A DNA stretch of 64,000 nucleotides from Apostichopus japonicus (Eukaryota > Echinodermata > Holothuroidea > Aspidochirotida > Stichopodidae), in assembly GCF_037975245.1 (NCBI RefSeq), contig NC_092569.1, positions 16,538,001 through 16,602,000 on the forward strand, written 5' to 3'. The notes beneath the pieces were generated by a model, which worked only from the letters and a program-made list of their open reading frames with translations, did not search any database and had not been told where the DNA came from. Position numbers and translations under genes: made by a program. This document shows, in pieces, positions 47,112 to 64,000 of the stretch (position 1 is the first letter of the stretch; the number at the start of each line of letters is the position of its first letter).

Positions 47112-50100
47112 TGTACACTTTTTTCTCTTCTTTTGTTGTGTTTTGTTTTTTTACTTTCTTAAAGGGCCTTATTGCTATGACTATATGAGAGCAGGGTAGG
47201 AAATAGGAGATGGGCAGTGATGGGATGAAATTTATTAAACATAAGACTCGCTGTCAAGTATACTTTTTGCGAGTTCATTTCTGGAGCCCATCGTATCATA
47301 CTTTGGAAAAACATTCCACTTCCCTATATCTCTACTTCCTGGTTGACACTCAGATTGTAAAAAAAAAAGAAAATCACACGGGAAATGAATTTGACGAAGA
47401 ATATTCTAGGTATATCATTATATCTTAGAGCGATTTTTCAAGTAACTATAAATCTTGTCATCTGCCTTTGCAGAGTTTACTACCTTTATTGTTGGAACAC
47501 ATTCAGGAATAATAGAAGTAATAATACATGTGGGTTGTTTGTTGCCAAATGTCACAATTTCCCCAATATGCCAAGTGTTTATTACCTTTAAATTTCGTAT
47601 TGATCTATATTAATCGTATTAATAGAAACACTGCATTATTCATATATCATATACCGCTGACGTTTAACTTCCAACTGAGAGTTATACCTCAGAACAGCAG
47701 GGAAATGCAAAGAGCAAACACATGACATATTATATATATGTACCTGTTGTGCTGGAGCTATCGTATTCTCCAAGGCCAACTAAACGATACTTAGTCCCTT
47801 CATCGCTGATCCTAAACAGGTCGTACTTCGCAAAATAGGGATCTCCATTCACGTTGTTTAAATCAATGCGAAGCATGTAATCCTTTTGGTTAGTTAAGAG
47901 TGATATTTTATCGTTGCCAAGCCAAAATTCCTTATTGAGGAAACCAAAGCCATCTCGGTAATCATCCCAGTCTCTGTAAAATTCTACGGAACCATCGACC
48001 CGGCGTTGGAAGACCTGGTTTAGTTTCAAAACAAAAACATGACATATTTTGTTTCACATAATGAACAATTTGTACGATGTACGTTCGATGGGTATGATGT
48101 ATCAGTCTGGTTAGTGCTTTTAATGTTTCGTCTTACGTTGAACAGATACGGTAGCCTGTGAACCGTTTATATTCTCTTTTTTCTAACGGAATACATAGTT
48201 TTCATATATTTTATGCTCTTATTGCGAATATTGTAAAGAAATCGCTTTTTAGAGAACAAATAAAATATAACTATCAACATACTTCAGCAAGCACGCAAAA
48301 TAGAAATTAATTAAGGGTAATATGTAAGGTTCTTACCGTCCAACCTCCTCCGTCAATTGAGTTATTACAGTAAACTTGAAAAGGTTCATTGGCTCCATCT
48401 GGCTTAATTAGATAAACTCCAGATTCAGAGGGACTACCTTCACATTGGTCGTAAACTTCTTTACAATCTCGAGGATATTCTGGCTCTTGGTAGAAAAAGT
48501 AGGAGGAGTCTGTAGAAATGAAAGAAAACTTTTTAAGTGAACTACCTAACTCGATGTCCCGTTTACCTAACTCTCGATTAAGGTGAAAATCACGGTTTGA
48601 AAAACAAATGTTTGTCAAATATTATAAATAAATCTTCCATACATTTTTCTGCTCGAAAGAACACCATTGAAGTACACATTGTAAAATCGCAAAAAGAAAC
48701 AACAAATATACAGAATAATAATTAATGAAGTAACAGAATAACAAGCAAGTCCTGATAAGTTCTGGTAACTATTTTGTTAATTATAAAGGACAAATGTTGG
48801 CCCCCTTTTCACCGCCGCGACAAACATTAAAACAATTTCATTAATATTTTGTACTTTTCAGCCAGTGTTAAAAGCGTGCTGCTTTTCGATTTTTCGATTT
48901 TTCGATATTTTTTATAATTTTTATTTCACCAAATTACAAAATCCAGAGTACGCCTTTCTGTGAAGTAAGAATTATGAATAATGGTGGTAGGTCTTAGTTT
49001 ATATATAATTACCGCATCAAGAAACGAGAGTATAATTGCATATTAACCATATTATGTGAAGACTACAAAAGCAGAAATCACCATTTTTGTCAATTCAGAT
49101 CATTAATATGACTGATTAATTACGTTCCCGTATTACTGTTTTTGATGATAGCAATTTTTTTTACAAACGGAATTGAATATTAATTGAGATCTCCATAATA
49201 ACAGTTTCCTAAAGGCATGAAATCCAAATTAATAATGTAAATTAAGTTTCATTCAAACAGAAATTTTAAATGAAGTAAACTAAATTAAAAAATCAATTCT
49301 AGTAGCTATGTTTGTTCAAGATTAATCGACAAATTTTGGCCTTCTTTAGACCACCGCGAAAAACGTTAAAAGGCTCTCAGTTTGCTTACTATAAGTTGTT
49401 TTCAGCCAGCTTTAAAAGCTGGTTAGTTTTCGTTTTACAGTAGTGTTTGTAACCAAATTAAACAATCCACAGTACGTCTTTATGTAAAGAAAGTATTTAA
49501 TAAATATTAACAACTCGATGATGATATAAGGTAGTAGGTATTGGTACATATTTAATAACCACATCACGAATCGGAAGTATAACAGCATATTAAACTAATG
49601 CATGTAAAACAAAGATGAAATCACAATAATTGTCTATCAAAATCAATAATATAAATAACTTATTTAGTTAGATGAATCCTATATATCAATGAGTACCTCT
49701 AAATTCCAAAAAAAAAAAAAAATGAAAATTACATTCATACTTGTAATGTCCTTTTTTAGAACGTGTAGTTTTTTTCTTTGTTAAAGATTCATGTAAAAGT
49801 TTATTGAAATAGTAAACACAAAATGAATAAGAATGATACATTTTCTTACCTCCAGTGCTTCTTTTGTTCCTGCCAAAATTTTCCCGTCCAACATTCTAAA
49901 ATGGAGATATGAAAATTGAAATATCAAAGTCAACACAATCACTAAAAGGACATTCCGATAGGCGTGAGGGACTCGTTTGTAAAGGGTACTTACCGCCGAA
50001 ATCAATTAAGTTCTAAAGCATTTTTTAGTTGCTGCTAATCTTTGGTTAAAGTCCAATGTAGTGAAATCAGGGATCATTAACTATGTCACCATTGGATCAT

Positions 50101-53100
50101 CTTAATCATTTCACTGATAGAGAAGCAGTTACTTTGACCTATCGTGTGACAAGGTTTCGGTAATATTCGTATAAAATATCTTTCTCTTTTACTCAGATAT
50201 TTAGCTTCTTTGTAGGAAACATTACGGGAAATCAAGAGACACTATTCCAACACTCTATTCCAACACAGTATAACTATTCAGTTTATAACGTATATAGAAC
50301 TTTCGTTAAGCCGTGACATATTTTAATGAAAACAAAATGTGTTTCTATTCGATAGTGTATTGTCGTTCTGTTTACTTCTTGGCATAGATGTTTGAAGACA
50401 AATCTTTTCAAATTATTTTTGAAACTATTAAGATGACAGAATGACTGAAGAAACAAGTTACACACTCAACGCTATTGTTGTCCTGTTTCCCTCCCTTATA
50501 TTGAATAACCTAGATAAAACAATAATATGTGGCGATGAATTTTCGCGACATGAAATGAGAAAGTAATATGATTCGTTCTGGACGTTTACAATTTTCATAA
50601 ATATATCTCATATTAATGGTCATGTTGTGTTTGTGTAGTAAAGGGAAATACGACTATAGTAGTGCTTACTTGAATTTATTATCGTTTAATTAGAAATTAA
50701 GGATTGATGAAAATATTGCGAATTGACTTTCATGTACATACAAATGCGTCTCGAATTATCCTGGTTAAATAAGTCGCTTTCGTATCTCTGAGCCATTTCT
50801 GCATTTTGTCATGTCACCTTGTTTTTTTATTATTATTTTTTTCAGAATAAGCTGAATGAATAGCCCAGCTTCAACTTGAAACATAATTTACATTGATAAG
50901 AAAGTTTAGAGATTTATCTAAAATAGTACTAAGTACGGAGGGTACTCTCACCGTTTCTTCCCTTCAAGGTTATGTTTGCTTAGTAAGTTCTACCAGTTTG
51001 GCCTTATGACACATATGATGTATTTGTTAGTAATGATCTAGAATACTTTTTAAAAATTCCTTCATAAACTTATACAACAGATTTAATTTGCTACAATTAA
51101 AGCTATATGGAATTCATCGTATTAATCAATGTTGTGTTTAAGAACTTGGAAAACTTCCACGCACTGATATTGACAACATTTTATCATCAATTGTAATATT
51201 CGCTTTCTGTGTTGTTCAAAAATTGAAATGGATTCCTTATTGCCTTCTCCATTTTTTTTCAAATGTTTCCAAAGATAAATCCTTTTTGAATGTTTTATAT
51301 AAAAAATTATTCGTTAACATAAACTAGCAGCGTTCTCCATTAGAATCACTAATACAAATCCTAATCTAATCTAATAAATCTGGAAAGACATATTTATTTG
51401 AGAGATATTTTACAGGCCTTTATTAATACATACGATTCAACAATGTTATTAAGCCTATTAAACCCTAATATGCTATTTTAACCAGTCTCAGTCATAAACG
51501 AATTGTTCAGTTTTCCTTTGTAGTAATACGGCGTACTTTTGACGTTTATATTCAACACTACAACACAGTTTAAGGCAATGAGTGATTTTTGTCATCTTTT
51601 AAACTGTTATTAACATATCTGGATATTCCATCGCTATGTCGTCGATGTCAAGCCAAGGAAAACATGCTCTAATAACACGGAAGTGAACAATTTATTTTTA
51701 TTTTTAATAAAAAAAAATTTAGTCTTTCGGTAGAATATATAACTTTCAGTAGTGCGTGTCCCGATTAGATACTTAAAAGTTTGGTAAATGTTGTTCTTTG
51801 GTTAACTTACAGAGTTAAACAAGCCGAAGCAACGTTATTCTCTCCTTGGTATATTGGGTTGTGTTTATGGTAAGTTTAATTAATGAAATATATGACGAAA
51901 GTAATATAAAGTTATTGTTTAATATATATGTACTGGTACTTGGTAGATTCACATCGAATCTTATCTATTCAATATTTACATCAAGTGTTTGTGATTTATG
52001 AGTATAACTTATGATTCTAAGGCATCATTCCACAAGATTTAATATGAATATAGAGACGTTTTAAGTTTGATCGATTGCTCTGAGTTTCTGAGATTCGGCA
52101 GCAAAGTGTCAAGAGCGTTAACATTTGTTAAATGTAATAATTTATTGGTTTCCTAAGTAATTCACAGTAAGTAATAGACTGACATTTAAGTATCAAGTTT
52201 TTAACTATTTTGATTTCTTCATTGATTCCTTAATGAAGTTACTTGTTAATTGGAAAGGTATCAGTGAAAACACATTTGTCAAATTTATATATTTCTTGGC
52301 GCAAAAAAGAGAATGCCTATCCAAGAATATCATCAATTACAGGTTAAGAACTGATTACTGGTAAAAGCGACATTTATCATAACATGTAAATAATTTTTGC
52401 TACCAAATTACATCCAACAGAATATATAATACATATCCAATGAATGGGAAATACATATTTATTTCAGAGAAATTTTAGAGGCCATAATTATTAAACACGA
52501 TACAACGGTGACATGAAACATAGACTGAAATATGATATTTTACTCAGTCCCCTGAAAAAAAGATTGTTTGATATTCATTTGCACTGATGTGGGGGACTTT
52601 GGCCAGACATATCCGAAGTTCATGTTGTAAACTTGATGAAATAAAGTCGATATGTTTTCTTTTCAACTTTTCAACTGCTATGAAAAGAAATCCTATCAAG
52701 AATTCCTTGGTGAGATGTCAAGGAAAGAACGCGCTCAAAACACAGGAGAAAACAAACTACAATGTCGATTGATATAAACAATGAGTCTCGCGGTAGAATA
52801 AATACATTTATATAATAGTGGGTATCTTGAGTAGATATTCACAATTGCCAAAATCGTTACTTTGTTTATTTTTTTTATACAATTAAACAAGTCAAGACAA
52901 CTTTATTCTTTTTTGTCTACTTTTAATCTGCTTTAGTCTTAAATGTAATAAACGGAATATAAATTTGACATTTGAAATTATTGGATCTCATTTTCTTGAT
53001 ATATAAAAGATAATCGCTTGAATCATTCCCGTAACTTGAGTTTTTATGATTTATGAGTATTTTTATTTTATTTAAGACATCATTTAACCGTTTAATCTTA

Positions 53101-53860
53101 CTAACCTAATCCATTAATAAGAAAATATTAAGTTTTATCAATGGTTCAAATAGTTCCTACTATTGTTTCAATGCATTAAGTTATTGGTATTGCACTGTAT
53201 CATGTATCTAGCAAGTCACCTTCCGTCATGTATTTTTTAAATATATATTTGAATTGCTAAAAATGGATATTGGAACTATGTTTGTACTATAGGATTGATG
53301 TACTAGATTGGAAGCCAGTTAACGATGGCTCAAGGAAAAATTTCAATTAATCTTTGTTAAGGAATCCACAATTATATCCTTAGATATGATAACTATTTTC
53401 ATGTTTTTTGTTTCCAATAATTGTCATAGTTTATTTGCCATGTTGGACGATATAATTAAATACCCGTTTGAAACGTGATCGTTTCGACGAAATATGGGCA
53501 AGTCATTGTCAATTTCAAATTGCTTATTGTATTCGTTAACAATAGGAATTATTATCGTTGTTTCGAGAAAATAACTGATATTTAGACCCCTTTCAAACCT
53601 ATCCATATTTATGATATGGTGTAATTAAACTCATTATATTTTATTGTGCACACCGACAATAATGTCAAACAGCATGGTAAAGAGAAACTGAAAATCATAT
53701 GTAGTTTAAAAATTATTGAGTTAGAAAATCATTTATCACAATTAAATATTTAACTTCAACTTGAATTTGTTAAAAGATAAAAGAAACTTACGGTTTCTGC
53801 CTGGAAAGCTGGAAGTTGAGAGAAGAGTCCAAAAACACAAAATGTTAGAATGAACTGCAT
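46229..53860 (-). CDS. FReD-D: secreted fibrinogen-related domain protein (five exons)
   Basis: CDS = join of minus-strand exons 53792-53860, 49850-49895, 48337-48509, 47744-48014 and 46229-46494: 825 nt, 274 residues. The signal peptide starts [13 protein letters not shown]. Exon 2 encodes [15 protein letters not shown] with R-N-K-R. Exon 3 has [14 protein letters not shown]. Exon 4 encodes [12 protein letters not shown] to [10 protein letters not shown] with a gtacat donor (gtacgt elsewhere). It has six cysteines in the mature part, including an adjacent pair (NNCC) in the loop. Introns are 3,896, 1,340, 322 and 1,249 bp. Intron 3 is about 240 bp shorter than in A, B and C, a feature shared with E. 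Its 5' flank is of the A type, its 3' part of the B type. Confidence 0.9.
47024..47113. repeat. TA-dinucleotide microsatellite in FReD-D intron 4
   Basis: About 85 bp of (TA)n with TTTA and TACA interruptions, flanked as in B by gtttctgttgtcatcggtag on the left. Confidence 0.9.
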
Positions 53861-54020
53861 CTTGACGATTTTTCTGGTCTTAACGATCACAAATCTCAAG
53901 AAAGAATGAAGTAAACTTTCTGGCAGCGAACCAGTTCAACCACTTTATGAGCATACCCTGCGTACTATGACGTGGTTGTTGACACGTGTCACCGAAGAGC
54001 TGATTAACCATTTACATTTA
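53861..54020 (-). promoter_or_regulatory. FReD-D proximal promoter and 5' leader
   Basis: The E-box CACGTG is at 53983-53988, 123 bp from the ATG. The TATA-like CATAAAG is kept, as in A. A CRE palindrome is at 54556-54563, 696 bp upstream, exactly the A spacing. Confidence 0.45.
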
Positions 54021-54729
54021 TACTAATTGTTACAACCCGGATGATCACGTAAATAAAAACATAAGCTAACAGTTTTTCTATTGTCCCTTAAAGAGTAACA
54101 TTTATGATAATTACTATTAGTACATTTTTATAGCTTTAATTGTATAGACGTAATGCGATGTCAATTTAATGGTCATATTAGTTATATTGCATTCATATAC
54201 AATCTTAAACCAATTCAGAATATCTCTTTCGATAACACAAATTTTATCGCATATATATTACACTCAGCTTATTAACCTTTCACCTATAAGTATCTTCGTA
54301 AGTTTGAATCCTAACGTACTACTTTCAATTAACCGAGTTTCGTCTCCTGCAGCTTACCATCAATAGTTTAATGATGTTAAGGAAACTCCTGTAGAGCCCA
54401 TGAGCAGTGGGAAATTGAACTATATATCTACAACCAAGCCTTAGGATACCATTTAACAGTATCAAACCTCCATATCTATTAAAAAAAAAAATCCAACTGA
54501 CGTTCTCTACAAGTTGCCATGTTTTTGTGATATTACCCAGGATGCAACGTTTGCATGACGTCACACATGCACCTCGGCAGAGTTAGACTTGCCGCTATGC
54601 AGATTCTCTCGTAGTACCGCTGCACACAAAACAACGCTGGCGTACGGTATATGCTGAAACTGCTAAACTATCAATAATTTTCATATCATTACAACGGTTG
54701 AACTGGACTTTATTATCCAGAAATTTAAA

Positions 54730-54960
54730 GAAAAATAACTTAAGTTATCTTGTATACATCTTGCGTTCGATTTTGAGTAATGTATACAGGCGACATGTAG
54801 CCTAGGCCTAAATAGTGTATCGTCCAATGTCCACAATCGTAGTTCAGGTAACAAGTATAGTTACTATATAACTTAGTCATAGTAACACTACTAGCCATAC
54901 TGTGACTGCGATCATCACTTCGTCGATGAAAAGTATCGTTTATTCGAGCAATTCAACATG
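54730..54960 (-). other. Conserved upstream frame without start codon (D copy)
   Basis: Homologous to the MNDTF frame of A, but the ATG reads ATA, and the donor-like GTAACT following the Lys codon reads ATAACT. The downstream codons (MTKLYSNYTCYLNYDCGHW) remain open. Confidence 0.35.
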
Positions 54961-54989
54961 ACTGAGGCCCACATTATCCCAGATGACTA

Positions 54990-57076
54990 TTGCGTAGAAC
55001 TGACTCCATCACAACGACATAAGGTGCCACAAAGTAATAGTAATTTCAGAAGAAAGTGATCGAGCCATAGTTTAAAATTCGGAAGCAAACAATGACAATC
55101 ACTGTGCGTCTGTAATGACAGTCATCTTGCAAAATACCAATTTATTTATAAACGACATTTAGCGTACGTATGTATCTATCGTTCAAAATTGGTTAAATAT
55201 TCTACATTTACTTGAAGTATGAAGATGTTTAGTTATTATACCACTGGCAAGTTACTACCAATTTCAGCATTCAATATATCGATAACGGTTACAGTTGCTG
55301 GCAAGTTTTATTAAAATGCTTAGAAACAATTTTTCTTTTATCAGTAATCTCATTTACCCCTTGATTATCCTAGGAGTTTGCCAAGTCTATCTACATTTCA
55401 AATTAGTAAAGAAGCTCTCCTTTAAGCTTGTAATATATTTTTTTCATCTATAAGAAACTCATCCGTACCAAGTTTCTTTTCGCCAGCCTGATGGGAAAAA
55501 ATGAAATTTATATGCTCCCTTGTTCACTCTTTCCCACGTCTACTAGCTCCCTTGTCCATAATTGTCTTTTTGGATTATTGTATATACATGTTATATATGT
55601 ATACTACGTATGTTAAGTGGTATGAAAAAAGCGGGCGCACTTTCTAATTCAAAATATAGGAAACAAAATTATTCAAGAAAGACACATTTATCGTCGGTGT
55701 GTTAAACTTTGTTTTATTACTTTTATCACGGACATGCTGAGTAACCATCTTAATATGAACTATAACATTATACCGTTAATAGAATCACCCACTTCGAACA
55801 TTGTCTTTTGCTTATTGTTTGGTATGAGAAAGAGCCCTTTCAATCAACTAGGTTTATAAATTAAAATGTCTCTACATGCAGACCATTATTTCAGTTGCTT
55901 AGATGCAACCCAAAACACAATAGAAAAACTAACCGTTACAATTTTAAGGGATCCCATATATAACTAGTTTACAGTGTATCTTGTTTTTGTTTTGTTTTTG
56001 TGTGTCCGACAAGTCATGTTGTATATCATTTACGGATACGTTGCTTTTTATATGAGGTTTTAAAGAATTTATGTTAGTTTAGTAATTATAACTATATAAA
56101 AAGATGCTGTAATAGTTACAATTTACCATTAAAAGGCGCATTCCAAACAATCTACTATTTTAAGGCGAATATTTTGAAATCCGCACTAACTATGGAATCA
56201 TCGTGAGCACTCTTTGCTCCTGGTGTATAAGGTATTGCGAATTAGATTCTGCCTAAAGCGATCCTTTTACGATAATAATGAGATTTACACGAAGTATTTT
56301 TCTTTGCCTCGATTCTGATTGTTTTATCGGTTAAAACTGGTAAAGGTGAGTACCCTTTTCTTAGTTAAAACTGATGTGTGTTATTATTTCTTAACATCTG
56401 TTACATTTATGACTAGTTGCTACTGCAGTACACTTACAAACAGAAAATACTAAACACTCCCATCCTATGCATAATTATTAACTGGATAACTAGACTATTT
56501 TAAAAGTTTCGCCATCAAGTTCGTCCACATTTAGTGGATGACACTTAACTGCAAAACGCTTAAAATCTGGAATTTGAACCATCTATACAACGTCAGTTAG
56601 TAAGTTTTGCACAGTAGCATCTGCTGACATGTCTAACATGTGTTACGGTGTTATAACATACTTCAGTTTATACTTATTAACGGTTGCCTCTTATGAACAG
56701 TACACACTGATCAAGGGTCCGTTGCCAAACTAAGAATACACTAGATCATCTGACTGTTTTGACCCAAATGAAAGTTATTAGTTAATATTAGAGATTCCAC
56801 TCTAATTTGGAAATTTAGCTGCCAAGACATTTTAAAAGTTTACATTCAATCACATGGAATGATCTACCGTAATGTCTTCCGTAAAATTCGTCCACTGTGG
56901 GAAAAGCTCTGCAGAGGCTACATCGTAGAACCACATGTGAAAGTTCCATTACCTTTATCTTCTCCAATTCTATCGTTAACTATATGTAAATCCAAACTTT
57001 AACAAGTCTCAAAAAGTTTACGACCATTGTTGTTAGTAACTTTATCCCCATGGTTGTACCGAGATGTGCAAATATC
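54990..57076. other. Upstream spacer of FReD-D, type 1 5' flank
   Basis: Nearly identical to 14080-16110, with small indels; near 56660-56740 it has about 70 bp absent from the A flank. No gene was recognised. Confidence 0.6.
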
Positions 57077-57725
57077 TTATAGATCAAGATCGGATTTGGA
57101 GTTCAAATCATTGTATAAAGTATCGGAATCAGTTCCATGCATTTTAAACTCTTCAGAGTCAAATAAGTCACTTAGCGTGTTCGTTATTGTATAGGAATCT
57201 CCCACGAGATAGATCAAGGCACCATTGTATATAGATTTGAAAAGAATGCAATCGTTGGCGATGACATCAAACAAATCCGGATCATCCGGGTATTTAGAAT
57301 TCTCGTGTGGTATGTAGGTACCACCCACGATCACTTAACCAACCACGCTATCGTCAATCGCTGTCAACAATGTTTCATCTAAACGAGATATCTTAGAGTA
57401 CCTGGTAATTGCCGGACAGAGAGAATTTAATTACAATACAATCCCGAAAATTCAACCGTATCGGAATTTGTTCGCTGGCCTCGTATTACGAACAATCGTA
57501 AAGCCCGTAAATGAATAGAACCAATCTCCTCAGTTTTAGTTTACAAACATGAAAAACAAAATGTCAAATTTCCTGATATGATATGGTAGAATATTATTTT
57601 GCTTCTCATTCCGCAACCTCTCAGGCTATGAATGCGAATAGATTTCGATGGTCAACGCCTAGTATGATCAGTACAGGGTGGTTCCCCGAGTAATGTTTTA
57701 CAAACAATATCTGAAGAATCCAAGG
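57077..57725 (-). pseudogene. Degraded endonuclease domain of a non-LTR retrotransposon (copy in D/E spacer)
   Basis: The open part (57077-57334) encodes GGTYIPHENSKYPDDPD and ALIYLVGDSYTITNTL, matching the A/B-spacer copy at 16112-16468 with substitutions. The upstream part (57430-57725) is further decayed. The catalytic GDFN strand is lost in both copies. Confidence 0.55.
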
Positions 57726-57865
57726 TTGAAGGCCCGAGATCCTATAACTAATTGTAAAGTTGTAGTTCCTTCACTTTATCATCGCTCAAATGCAGTTTCA
57801 AAATATCCTTAGCCGAATCTGAAGATCAATTAATACGAACAAAATCGTTAGTACTACTAATGATC

Positions 57866-58473
57866 AACCCGAGGTACTGTTATGATCCGCAGTCAGTCAC
57901 TGCAACTTGACAAGTTTCGTGGAACTAGTTAGACCGATATGACAGCGCTCGCTGTTAATTTTAGGCGTGTTTGTAGATATCCCTATTGGAACCCCTGAGG
58001 CTAAATGCAGTCGATAGTTTTCATTTGCAGGTATCACACCAGCAAAAAAGCTAAAATGACCAAATGTAATGCTTGTTTTAGCATAATATCAGGTACCATC
58101 ATATATCTTTATGCATGCCTTTATGTGAAAAAGAATAATTTAAAATAGGGAGAATGTCGGATGATATAAACCATTTTAGAAATTCTTTGGTTAAATGTGG
58201 ATATTACTCCGAGCGGGTCTTGAAAGTTCAATGGAACGATTATTGTGGTGCGACACCTGAAGCCACGATTTAATAGAGGGCGCTTTTCACAAACAGTAAA
58301 AAACGTCAAGACGATGCAAATGTAATTAAGAAAACGAAAGACTCCTCGATAGTCATTTGAATCTCTGTAGATGAGCATTCCCGACAGCGCTTAAAATTGC
58401 GCAATTATTGTTTTTTTTTTTTGTATCAATGAGGTAAACATTACATTTTTATTAGCTTTTTGTTATTTTTAAT
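57866..58473. repeat. Unit-junction repeat at the D/E boundary (long form)
   Basis: It starts ggtactgttatgatccgcag as at 16918, but after gatatccc it has about 490 bp not present at the A/B boundary. Part of this (58255-58400: taatagagggcgc, then aaaacgaaagact.ctc) resembles the right part of the junction repeat at 3966-4200 and 29611-29870. The minus-strand open frame 58121-58378 here is not recognised. Confidence 0.6.
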
Positions 58474-59588
58474 TAGCAATTTCAAGAGTCGGTGCTCGAT
58501 GAAGGATCTTACACGAAGTTGTAAGGACAAGAAAGTAGATTTAAATAAGTATTCATCCTCTTTAGTGATATAAGTTGGCAAATGAGATGTTTTCAACTCA
58601 TGGTACGTATTTTGAGTTCAACAAGTCATAAAAGCATTATGCTTTACTTATTCAACTTTATATGTTGTTTCAACTCAAACATAACAACATCCTCTTGTCT
58701 TCTTGCCTGTGATCATGATACGATTATTATGTATCGGGACGAATTGAATACTTTAGTATGGAATATATTAATAAGTTCATACGGTGAGAGAACAATGTCT
58801 TACTTTAAAAGATATGTTCGTGTATACGTTGAGGATTACGTTGAAAATTGGCGAATGAAGGAAAGAATGTTGGACTGCTTTATCGATTTGATTGATTTTT
58901 TTTTTAAATGATAATTCGATGTCATAGGACTACATGAGAAATTAAGAAAATATTCCTGGCATGTACGGAAATGTATTGTTTGTGAGTAATTATGCACTTC
59001 ACGGTAATTAGATCTAACGTTACATTCTATCGCTGACTCCAAACAAGTAACTCGAATTCTTGCATGGTTACAGCACTGGCCCCACACATTTTTTTTATTG
59101 TACTGGGCCGTAGTAGCTGGGGCAAGGGGTGGGGGTGGGGTGTGACCAATAAGTGAATTCGTGCAGGGCTGCGGTCAAGTGAAATATTATTGTTCTTGAA
59201 CGGTAGATAGGGGTGGAGGAGAAAAAGATTGCTTCGAGGCAAAACCTGCAAACTGGAGTCATTGTGGATAACGGTTTTTTTTTTGTGTAGCTTATATATT
59301 GGGCGTTATTCTCGATTACTGTCAATCTCATTTTAGTAAAGAAAACAATACAATTTGCATAAAAAAAAAGCTCGATAAAAGCCACAATGGTTCACAATGA
59401 AAAAAACTCAAGATAGACGAGTCTGGAAATAATTATATTCATCTTCCTTTAATATTCATCATTCAATGTTATAAAAGTCATAAAGATATGTTGTTATGGT
59501 AATAGTCGGTTATTCAATTATTGTCTAGAGTAAATGACTATGATACAATTGTTGGTGATCATCCTAGTTGCTGCTTATGGTCAATGTA
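58474..59588. other. Intergenic region downstream of FReD-E
   Basis: It aligns closely with 17035-18136 (for example aactcgaattcttgcatggt near 59050 and 17617). ATTAAA on the minus strand (59448-59453) is a candidate polyadenylation signal shared with B. No gene was recognised; open frames at 58582-58911, 58836-59087 and 59027-59385 lack conserved content. Confidence 0.5.
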
Positions 59589-63551
<3,963 letters not shown>

Positions 63552-64000
63552 CTAACGGAGATATGAAAATTGAAAATATAAAAGTCAACAAAGTCACTCA
63601 AAGAACATTCCGATAGGCGGGAGGGACTCGTTTTTAAGCAAACTTACCGCCGAAATCAATACATTTCCAAAGTGTTTTTAAGTTGCTGTTAATCTTTGGT
63701 TAAAGTCCAATGAAGTGAAATCAGGGATCATTAACTATATCACCATTAGGTCATCTTAATCATTTCACTGATAGAGAGGCATTTACTTTGACACCACTCG
63801 TGTGACGAGGTTTCTGTAATATTCGTATTAAGATCTCTCTGTTTGACTTAGATATTAGCTTCTTTGTATGAAACATTACGGGAAATCAAGAGACACTATT
63901 ACAACATTCTATTCTAACACAGTATAACTATTCAATTTTTTAACGTATATAGAACTTTCGTTAAGCCGTGACATATTTTAATGAAAACAAAATGTGTTTC
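63552..64000 (-). other. Start of FReD-E intron 1 (3' part), running off the window
   Basis: It aligns with intron 1 next to exon 2 of B, C and D (for example gaaacattacgggaaatcaagagac at 63870, 22222, 37150 and 50217). It has no coding content. It includes the segment missing from intron 1 of A. Confidence 0.65.

Noticed and set aside
53424-53606. 60-codon frame starting [10 protein letters not shown] in FReD-D intron 1
   Set aside because: The related intron sequences of A and B (12460-12620 and 25730-25890) differ by indels that break the frame.

Overview
The window is eukaryotic, AT-rich, and holds a tandem array of five paralogous, intron-containing genes, all on the minus strand. Each encodes a small secreted protein whose mature part is one fibrinogen C-terminal-like domain (FReD/FREP, the ficolin/tachylectin/tenascin fold). 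Single-domain secreted FReDs in a tandem cluster, long AT-rich introns, a degenerate TAGGCCTAGGC-rich stretch and a P-element-type transposon suggest a marine invertebrate deuterostome. A holothurian or other echinoderm is my best guess, but this rests on remembered family resemblance, not on a search.

Layout by plus coordinate (transcription runs right to left): a P-like transposon (55-3947) sits in a junction repeat. Then come FReD-A (6145-12973), FReD-B (18137-26398), FReD-C (32644-40981), FReD-D (46229-53860) and FReD-E (59589-63551; its first exon lies beyond the right edge). All share one five-exon design: a 69-nt signal-peptide exon, a 46-nt micro-exon encoding a short propeptide ending in a furin-type R-N-K-R site, a 173-nt exon with the FReD start, a 271-nt exon with the FReD core, and a 251-269-nt exon with the calcium and ligand-pocket half. 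Exon lengths, phases (0, 1, 0, 1) and GT/AG sites agree in all copies, so I consider the gene models strong. Predicted proteins are 269 (A), 271 (B), 269 (C) and 274 (D) residues. E would be 275 if its missing exon 1 has the usual length.

Exons 2-4 are almost invariant, while exon 5 varies. The loop between the WW(Y/H) and NLNG motifs is Tyr/Asn-rich and ranges from 7 to 13 residues; it is encoded by a triplet-repeat-like TAN tract. B, D and E carry cysteines around this loop, while A and C lack them.

The flanks show a patchwork history. By exon 5 plus intron 4 the groups are A/C versus B/D/E. By 5' flank they are A/D versus B/C. Intron 4 of E switches from one type to the other partway. Introns of C and D are nearly identical over about 2.5 kb. 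Junction repeats separate several units, degraded endonuclease-domain retrotransposon pieces lie in the A/B and D/E spacers, and a roughly 360-bp TTAA-flanked miniature element occurs twice, once inside the P-like transposon. No tRNA, rRNA, CRISPR or prokaryotic features were seen.
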